From Streptomyces sp. CB01201 (GTDB taxonomy: Bacteria > Actinomycetota > Actinomycetes > Streptomycetales > Streptomycetaceae), in the NCBI RefSeq assembly GCF_002803085.1, contig NZ_NNBJ01000012.1:186001-250000 (forward strand): a DNA stretch of 64,000 nucleotides, written 5' to 3'. The position numbers were made by a program, and so were the translations under genes. Shown piece after piece: positions 59,183 to 64,000 of the stretch (positions are counted from its first letter, which is position 1; every line of letters starts with the position of its first letter). A model generated the notes under the pieces. It was given only the letters and a program-made list of their open reading frames with translations. It was not told the origin of the DNA and did not search any database.

Positions 59183-60826
59183 ATGACGACCAACGAGGCG
59201 AACGAAGCCGCCGAGGAGAGTCTTCGCGACGGCCTCCGGGTCGACGACAGCTTCCACGTCTTCGACACGACGCTGCGCGACGGGGCACAGCGCGAGGGCA
59301 TCAACCTCACCGTCGCGGACAAGCTGACGATCGCCCGGCACCTGGACGAGTTCGGGGTGGGCTTCATCGAGGGCGGCTGGCCCGGCGCCAACCCCCGCGA
59401 CACGGAGTTCTTCGCCCGCGCGCGGCAGGAGATCAGCTTCCGCAACGCCCAGCTCGTGGCGTTCGGCGCGACCCGCCGCGCGGGCGGCAGAGCCGCCGAG
59501 GACCCGCAGGTGCGGGCCCTGCTCGAATCCGGCGCCCCCGTGATCACTCTGGTCGCCAAGTCGCACGACCGGCACGTCGAACTGGCCCTGCGCACCACCC
59601 TGGACGAGAACCTGGAGATGGTCCGGGACACCGTCGCGTACCTGCGCGAGCAGGGCCGCCGGGTCTTCGTGGACTGCGAGCACTTCTTCGACGGCTACCG
59701 GGCCAACCCCGAGTACGCCAAGGCCGTCGTGCGGGCCGCGAGCGAGTCCGGCGCCGACGTGGTCATCCTGTGCGACACCAACGGCGGGATGCTGCCCGCC
59801 CAGATCCAGGCCGTGGTCGCCACCGTGCTCGCCGACACCGGCGCCCGGCTCGGCATCCACGCCCAGGACGACACCGGCTGCGCGGTCGCGAACACGCTGG
59901 CCGCGGTCGACGCGGGCGCCACCCACGTGCAGTGCACCGCCAACGGCTACGGCGAGCGGGTCGGCAACGCCAACCTGTTCCCGGTCGTCGCCGCCCTGGA
60001 GCTCAAGTACGGCAAGCGGGTGCTGCCCCAGGGCGCGCTCGCCGAGATGACCCGCATCTCACACGCCATCGCCGAGGTGGTCAACCTCGCCCCCTCCACG
60101 CACCAGCCCTACGTCGGCGTCTCCGCCTTCGCGCACAAGGCCGGCCTGCACGCCTCCGCGATCAAGGTCGACCCCGATCTGTACCAGCACATCGATCCGG
60201 GCCTGGTCGGCAACCGCATCCGGATGCTGGTCTCCGACATGGCGGGCCGCGCCTCCATCGAGCTCAAGGGCAAGGAGCTCGGCGTCGACCTCGGCGACGA
60301 CCGCGAGGTCGTGGCCCGGGTCGTGGAGCGGGTCAAGGCCCGCGAACTCCAGGGCTACACCTACGAGGCCGCCGACGCCTCCTTCGAGCTGCTGCTCCGC
60401 GACGAGGTGGAGGGCGGCCCGCGCGACTACTTCCGCATCGAGTCCTACCGGGCGATCATCGAGACGCTCAAGGACGGCACCCACGCCAACGGCGCCACCG
60501 TGAAGTTCTGGGTCGGCGAGGAGCGCATCATCGTCAGCGCCGAGGGCAACGGCCCGGTCAACGCACTGGACTCGGCGCTCCTTGAGGGCCTGGAGCGCTT
60601 CTACCCGCAGGTCGCCAAGTTCGAGCTGGTCGACTACAAGGTCCGCACCCTGGAGGGCAAGCACGGCACCGCCTCCACCACCCGGGTCCTGATCACCACC
60701 ACCGACGGCACCGGCGAGTGGACCACGGTCGGCGCGGGACCCAACGTGATCGAGGCGTCCTGGGAAGCCCTCCAGGACGCGTACACCTACGGCTTGCTGC
60801 GCGCCGGGACCCAGCCGCTCCGCTAG
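59183..60826 (+). CDS. cimA: (R)-citramalate synthase / 2-isopropylmalate synthase family
   Basis: A 547-aa protein. The DRE-TIM barrel begins with DTTLRDGAQREGINLTVADK, metal-binding HAQDDTGCAVANTLAAV and NGYGERVGNANL follow, and a C-terminal regulatory domain extends to the end. The length and the QREGINLT form match citramalate synthase rather than LeuA. It condenses pyruvate and acetyl-CoA, giving 2-ketobutyrate for isoleucine without threonine. AGGAG precedes the ATG. A leader with an intrinsic terminator lies upstream. Confidence 0.93.
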   Translation: MTTNEANEAAEESLRDGLRVDDSFHVFDTTLRDGAQREGINLTVADKLTIARHLDEFGVGFIEGGWPGANPRDTEFFARARQEISFRNAQLVAFGATRRAGGRAAEDPQVRALLESGAPVITLVAKSHDRHVELALRTTLDENLEMVRDTVAYLREQGRRVFVDCEHFFDGYRANPEYAKAVVRAASESGADVVILCDTNGGMLPAQIQAVVATVLADTGARLGIHAQDDTGCAVANTLAAVDAGATHVQCTANGYGERVGNANLFPVVAALELKYGKRVLPQGALAEMTRISHAIAEVVNLAPSTHQPYVGVSAFAHKAGLHASAIKVDPDLYQHIDPGLVGNRIRMLVSDMAGRASIELKGKELGVDLGDDREVVARVVERVKARELQGYTYEAADASFELLLRDEVEGGPRDYFRIESYRAIIETLKDGTHANGATVKFWVGEERIIVSAEGNGPVNALDSALLEGLERFYPQVAKFELVDYKVRTLEGKHGTASTTRVLITTTDGTGEWTTVGAGPNVIEASWEALQDAYTYGLLRAGTQPLR

Positions 60827-60976
60827 GCGCTGTCCGGCGGACGCGGTCTTCCGGGGCCCGGGGGGAGCGGACGGGGGTGGACCAAAGGCCCGCGTCACGG
60901 CGGGACCCCGGTCCTCCGGGCGCCCCGCCGACCCCGGCCGCGCCACCCCGTATGTCCGTTTCCGCGCGGCCTCGGG

Positions 60977-60982
60977 TAGCGT
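60977..60982 (+). promoter_or_regulatory. -10 hexamer TAGCGT, leaderless promoter
   Basis: Ends 7 nt before the ATG at 60990. Confidence 0.5.
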
Positions 60983-60989
60983 CGGGACC

Positions 60990-62333
60990 ATGAGGCTCAG
61001 GGTTTTCTCCGCACTCTCCGCCGTCGCACTCGCCGCACTGGCCACGGCGGGTCCCGCCATGGCCGCGAGCGGCGCGTCCGACGTGGCCGACCACCTCAAG
61101 AAGAGCCCGGTCTACGTGGACCCCGGAGCCGCGAACCAGCTCAGCCAGGCCCAGGCCGACGCCCTGGCCAAGAAGATCAAGGACGCGGACAAGCCGCTGT
61201 TCGTGGCCGTGCTGCCCAACAGCACCGCGTACCCCAAGAACTCGATCCTGCCGAACCTGCGCACCGACACCGGCGTCACCGGCCTGTACGCGATCCGGCT
61301 CGGCGACGCCTTCACCTCCGGCGCCGACAGCAAGGTCATGCAGCGCCAGGCCGTCCAGAACCTGAACAGCGCGGTGCGCGCCCCCGGTACCGGCGAGAGC
61401 GCCGCCACCCAGCTCAACGCCTTCGTCGACAAGGCGCTCCCGCAGATGAAGGGCCACGCCCCCGCCTCGTGGGGCGGTGGCTCGGGCTCCGGCGGCGGGG
61501 ACGGCAGCGGTGCGCTGATCGCGGTGGGCGCCGTGGTCGTGGCGGGCGGCGCCGGCGCGTACGCCCTGGTGCGCCGCAACCGCAAGAAGAAGGCCGAGGA
61601 GGAGCGGGCCGCGCTCCAGCGCCTCCAGGTCGTCGTGGACGAGGACATCACCGCCTTCGGCGAGGAGCTCGACCGGCTCGACTTCCACCCGGCCGAGGCC
61701 GGCGCCGACGACGCGATGCGCGCCGACTACGAACGCGCCCTCGACTCGTACGAGACGGCCAAGACGCTGATGGCCAAGGCCGAGCGCCCCGCCGATGTGA
61801 CCGGGGTGACCCAGGCCCTGGAGGACGGCCGGTTCTCGCTCGCCACCCTGGCCGCCCGGCGCGAGCACCGGCCGCTGCCCGAGCGCCGCGCCCCCTGCTT
61901 CTTCGACCCGCGCCACGGCCCCTCCGTCGAGGACGCCACCTGGACCCCGGCCGGCGGCGCCCCGCGCCAGGTCCCGGTGTGCCAGGCGGACGCGACCCGG
62001 CTGCGCGACGGGCAGGACCCGATGGTCCGCGAGGTCGACACCGACCAGGGCCGCCGTCCGTACTACGACGCGGGGCCGGCCTACGGCCCCTGGGCCGGCG
62101 GCTACTTCGGCGGCGGCATGCTGCCCGGCCTCCTGATGGGCACGATGCTCGGCTCGATGCTGTCGACCCCCGCCTACGCGGCCGACTACGGGGCCGGGTC
62201 CTACGACGCCGGCTCCAGCTTCGACGGCGGCGATGTGTCGGGCTCCGACTTCAACCCGTCCGACTTCGGCGGCGGTTGGGGCGACGGGGGCGGTGGCGGC
62301 GACGGCGGGGGCTTCGGCGGCGGCGACTGGTAG
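60990..62333 (+). CDS. Membrane-anchored extracytoplasmic protein with Gly-rich tail, unknown function
   Basis: A 447-aa protein with a Sec signal (to about AMAASG, residue 27). Residues 28-160 form a small exported domain (VYVDPGAANQLSQAQADALA) reminiscent of TPM/YgcG-type proteins. A membrane span lies near 171-191 (ALIAVGAVVVAGGAGAYALV) followed by Arg/Lys residues, then a cytoplasmic helical part and a C-terminal tail ending in GGGFGGGDW, a feature of TPM proteins. No function can be given. It is probably leaderless. Confidence 0.8.
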   Translation: MRLRVFSALSAVALAALATAGPAMAASGASDVADHLKKSPVYVDPGAANQLSQAQADALAKKIKDADKPLFVAVLPNSTAYPKNSILPNLRTDTGVTGLYAIRLGDAFTSGADSKVMQRQAVQNLNSAVRAPGTGESAATQLNAFVDKALPQMKGHAPASWGGGSGSGGGDGSGALIAVGAVVVAGGAGAYALVRRNRKKKAEEERAALQRLQVVVDEDITAFGEELDRLDFHPAEAGADDAMRADYERALDSYETAKTLMAKAERPADVTGVTQALEDGRFSLATLAARREHRPLPERRAPCFFDPRHGPSVEDATWTPAGGAPRQVPVCQADATRLRDGQDPMVREVDTDQGRRPYYDAGPAYGPWAGGYFGGGMLPGLLMGTMLGSMLSTPAYAADYGAGSYDAGSSFDGGDVSGSDFNPSDFGGGWGDGGGGGDGGGFGGGDW

Positions 62334-62367
62334 CCCGCCCCAACCCGCCTGACCTGCCCGGCCGCTG

Positions 62368-62397
62368 TTGACCCGCCCCGTTCCAACGGGTGATAGT
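62368..62397 (+). promoter_or_regulatory. Promoter TTGACC-18-GATAGT
   Basis: TTGACC (62368-62373), 18 bp, GATAGT (62392-62397). Transcription would start near 62404, downstream of the GTG at 62390, so the gene must start further in. Confidence 0.5.
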
Positions 62398-62428
62398 TGC
62401 GAGCCGCACATCCAGGGTTGGGGACACA

Positions 62429-63325
62429 TTGCAAGCCGGGCACGAAGACGTCACGGCCGCCTGCGCCGACGCGGAGGCGCTGCTGCGGGCGGGCCGCACC
62501 AGCGCCGCCCGCAAGGCGGCACGCGCCGCGCTCTACACGGACGGGCCCGATCCCGCCCTGTACGCCCTGCTCGGCCGCGCGCACGCGGCCGAGGGCACGG
62601 GCGACCACGCCGACCGGGCCGAGGCGGTCTTCACCGAGGGTCTCGCGACCTTCCCCGACGATCTCGGCCTGCTCCTGGCCTACCACGAGCTGTGCCGGAC
62701 CGGAGACGACCCCGAGCGCAGTCGCCGCCTGCCCGAACTCGTCGCACGGATACGGGAGTTGGACCCCGACGCGGTGCCCGAGCCGACCGGCCCCCAGACG
62801 GCGTCCCGGCCCGGCGGCCGGATGCAGCGCCATGACGCCCGCCTCGTCCTGACCGTGATCGGCCACCCGGTCGGCGCCGCGCAACAGGCCTGGGACCGGG
62901 CGCGGGCGCGGCCCACCGACGACCGGACCGCCGTACTCGCCGAGACCCTCACCACGCTGGCCCGCAGGGGCCGCGCCCCGCTGCGGCTGCTCGTGCGGGC
63001 CCCGCTGACCGCTGCCCTCGGCTGCTGGGCGTGGTTCGACGCGGTGCTCCTGACGGTGGCCGCGCTGCATCTGCCGGCCTGGACGGGCCTGGCCGCGCTG
63101 CTCGGCCCGGCGATCTTCCCGCTCCTGTACGGGCTGCTGCGCGGCGCCCGCCGCAGGGCGGCCGGGCGCGCGCCCGCCGGGCCCGCGTCGACGCCCGTGC
63201 ACGAGGCGTTCCCGTCGCTGCCGCCCGTGCCGCCGTACACCACCCGTGAGAAGGCGACCGCGGCGCTGGTCGTGCTCACGGTCGCCGTCACGCTCGCCGT
63301 CTTCGTGGCGCGTATCGCGCACTGA
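62429..63325 (+). CDS. TPR-like membrane protein, unknown function
   Basis: A 298-aa protein from a TTG at 62429, chosen because the promoter at 62368-62397 excludes the GTG at 62390; GGGTTGGGG is a weak ribosome site. The N-terminal ~130 residues are helical and TPR-like (ADAEALLRAGRTSAARKAAR, ALYALLGRAHAAEGTGDHAD), and three hydrophobic segments lie in the C-terminal half (about 195-235 and 275-295). It probably mediates protein contacts at the membrane. I do not recognise the family. Confidence 0.75.
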   Translation: MQAGHEDVTAACADAEALLRAGRTSAARKAARAALYTDGPDPALYALLGRAHAAEGTGDHADRAEAVFTEGLATFPDDLGLLLAYHELCRTGDDPERSRRLPELVARIRELDPDAVPEPTGPQTASRPGGRMQRHDARLVLTVIGHPVGAAQQAWDRARARPTDDRTAVLAETLTTLARRGRAPLRLLVRAPLTAALGCWAWFDAVLLTVAALHLPAWTGLAALLGPAIFPLLYGLLRGARRRAAGRAPAGPASTPVHEAFPSLPPVPPYTTREKATAALVVLTVAVTLAVFVARIAH

Positions 63326-63344
63326 TCTGGGCAGGGCGGGGCCG

Positions 63345-64000
63345 CTACAGCGTGCGGGCCACACCGCCGTCCACGCGGAGGTTCTGGCCGGTGATGTACG
63401 AGGAGGCCGGCGAGGCCAGGAAGGCGACGGCGCGGGCCACTTCCCGGACGGTGGCGTACCGGCCGGCCGGGATGCGCGCGACGGTGTCCGGGTCCTCGGG
63501 CCAGCTGTCGACGTAGCCGGGCAGCACGTTGTTCATCCGGACGCCCCGGGCCGCGTACTCGTCCGCGTACAGCTTGGTGAACGAGGTCAGGGCGGCGCGC
63601 AGACTGGACGAGACCGGGATGAAGTCCAGCGGTTCGAAGGCCGTGTACGAGGAGATGTTCACGATCGTGCCGCCGTGCTCGTTGGCCGTCAGCTGCGGCG
63701 TGACGAGCCGGGCCATGCGCACCACGTTGAGCAGCAGCATGTCGAGCCCCGCGTGCCAGTCGGCGTCGCTGGTCTCCAGGAGGCCGCCGTTGGCGGGGTG
63801 CCCGGTGTTGTTGACGACCGTGTCGATCCGCCCGTACGCGTCGAGGGCCGCCGCGACCACGCGCTCCAGATCGGCCGGCTCGGTCACCGAACCGCGCACC
63901 GCGATCCCGCCCAGCTGCCCGGCCAGGTCGAGCACGCCCGGTGAGCGGGCGAGCAGCGCCACCCGGTAGCCGTCGGCGGCGAGCTCGCGGGCGATGGCGG
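63345..64000 (-). CDS. Atypical SDR family protein (5' end outside window)
   Basis: The visible 218 codons are the C-terminal part of a short-chain dehydrogenase, entering at IARELAADGYRVALLARSPG. VNNTGHPANGG is the structural NNAG-like motif and ASSYITGQNLRVDGG the usual end. The YxxxK pair is missing: where YSASKAAL is expected the protein reads SSSLRAAL. It belongs to the subset of SDR proteins with this replaced dyad, so classical catalysis is doubtful. It may be a binding protein or use other residues. Confidence 0.8.
   Translation of the reverse strand, partial: AIARELAADGYRVALLARSPGVLDLAGQLGGIAVRGSVTEPADLERVVAAALDAYGRIDTVVNNTGHPANGGLLETSDADWHAGLDMLLLNVVRMARLVTPQLTANEHGGTIVNISSYTAFEPLDFIPVSSSLRAALTSFTKLYADEYAARGVRMNNVLPGYVDSWPEDPDTVARIPAGRYATVREVARAVAFLASPASSYITGQNLRVDGGVARTL

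Overview
The window is high-GC actinobacterial chromosome, almost certainly Streptomyces. Codon third positions are strongly G/C, GTG and TTG starts are frequent, many genes have a TANNNT -10 hexamer only 6-7 nt before the start codon (leaderless mRNAs), and the backbone order (ligA, GGDEF/EAL gene, gatCAB, second GGDEF/EAL gene, ilvBN-ilvC-serA, proline catabolism, leuB, ilvE, urease-like pair, cimA) matches what I remember of the Streptomyces core chromosome. No rRNA, tRNA, CRISPR array, transposase or phage gene was seen. All assignments come from reading the sequence; no database search was run.

Layout. 1-5 kb: DUF427 fragment, LOG-family protein, SDR, MetE-like protein and NAD-dependent DNA ligase. 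5-7 kb: membrane GGDEF-EAL protein with both active sites intact (probable RmdB). 7-11 kb: a minus-strand pair, an endonuclease/exonuclease/phosphatase-family protein and a Tat-exported phospholipase C. 11-15 kb: gatC-gatA-small ORF-gatB. 14.8-15.7 kb: a gene-free block of tandem and hairpin repeats, then a second phospholipase C, a GNAT, a small membrane protein and a large ATPase-LuxR regulator. 22.8-26.2 kb: a lipoprotein sugar dehydrogenase, an aldo/keto reductase and a D-2-hydroxyacid dehydrogenase. 26-29.4 kb: a second GGDEF-EAL protein with a degenerate EAL site (probable CdgC), preceded by two BldD-like boxes.

29.4-35 kb holds ilvB, ilvN, ilvC and serA; ilvB is preceded by a leader peptide rich in branched-chain codons and a strong terminator. 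35-40 kb has a TetR gene with a perfect palindrome in its promoter, then a PucR regulator divergent from proline dehydrogenase and pruA. 40-49 kb looks accessory: nitroreductase, secreted VCBS-repeat protein, an AAC(2')-type acetyltransferase, a third phospholipase C, LysR/MFS pair and a Tat-exported metallophosphatase. leuB and ilvE follow. 51.8-58.9 kb is a compact nitrogen cluster: NCS1 permease, fused UreAB, divergent UreC, agmatine deiminase, TetR and a metabolite:H+ symporter. A leader with an intrinsic terminator precedes cimA; three uncharacterised genes and an atypical SDR close the window.

Three themes tie the genes together. (1) Isoleucine/valine/leucine synthesis (ilvBN, ilvC, leuB, ilvE, cimA), with transcription attenuators before ilvB and cimA. 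(2) A phosphate-scavenging set: three phospholipases C, an EEP protein and a metallophosphatase, with 11-nt direct repeats resembling PhoP (PHO) boxes before three of the units. (3) A urease-like enzyme without accessory genes, co-transcribed with agmatine deiminase, which may act in ureido-compound or polyamine breakdown rather than simple urea hydrolysis.
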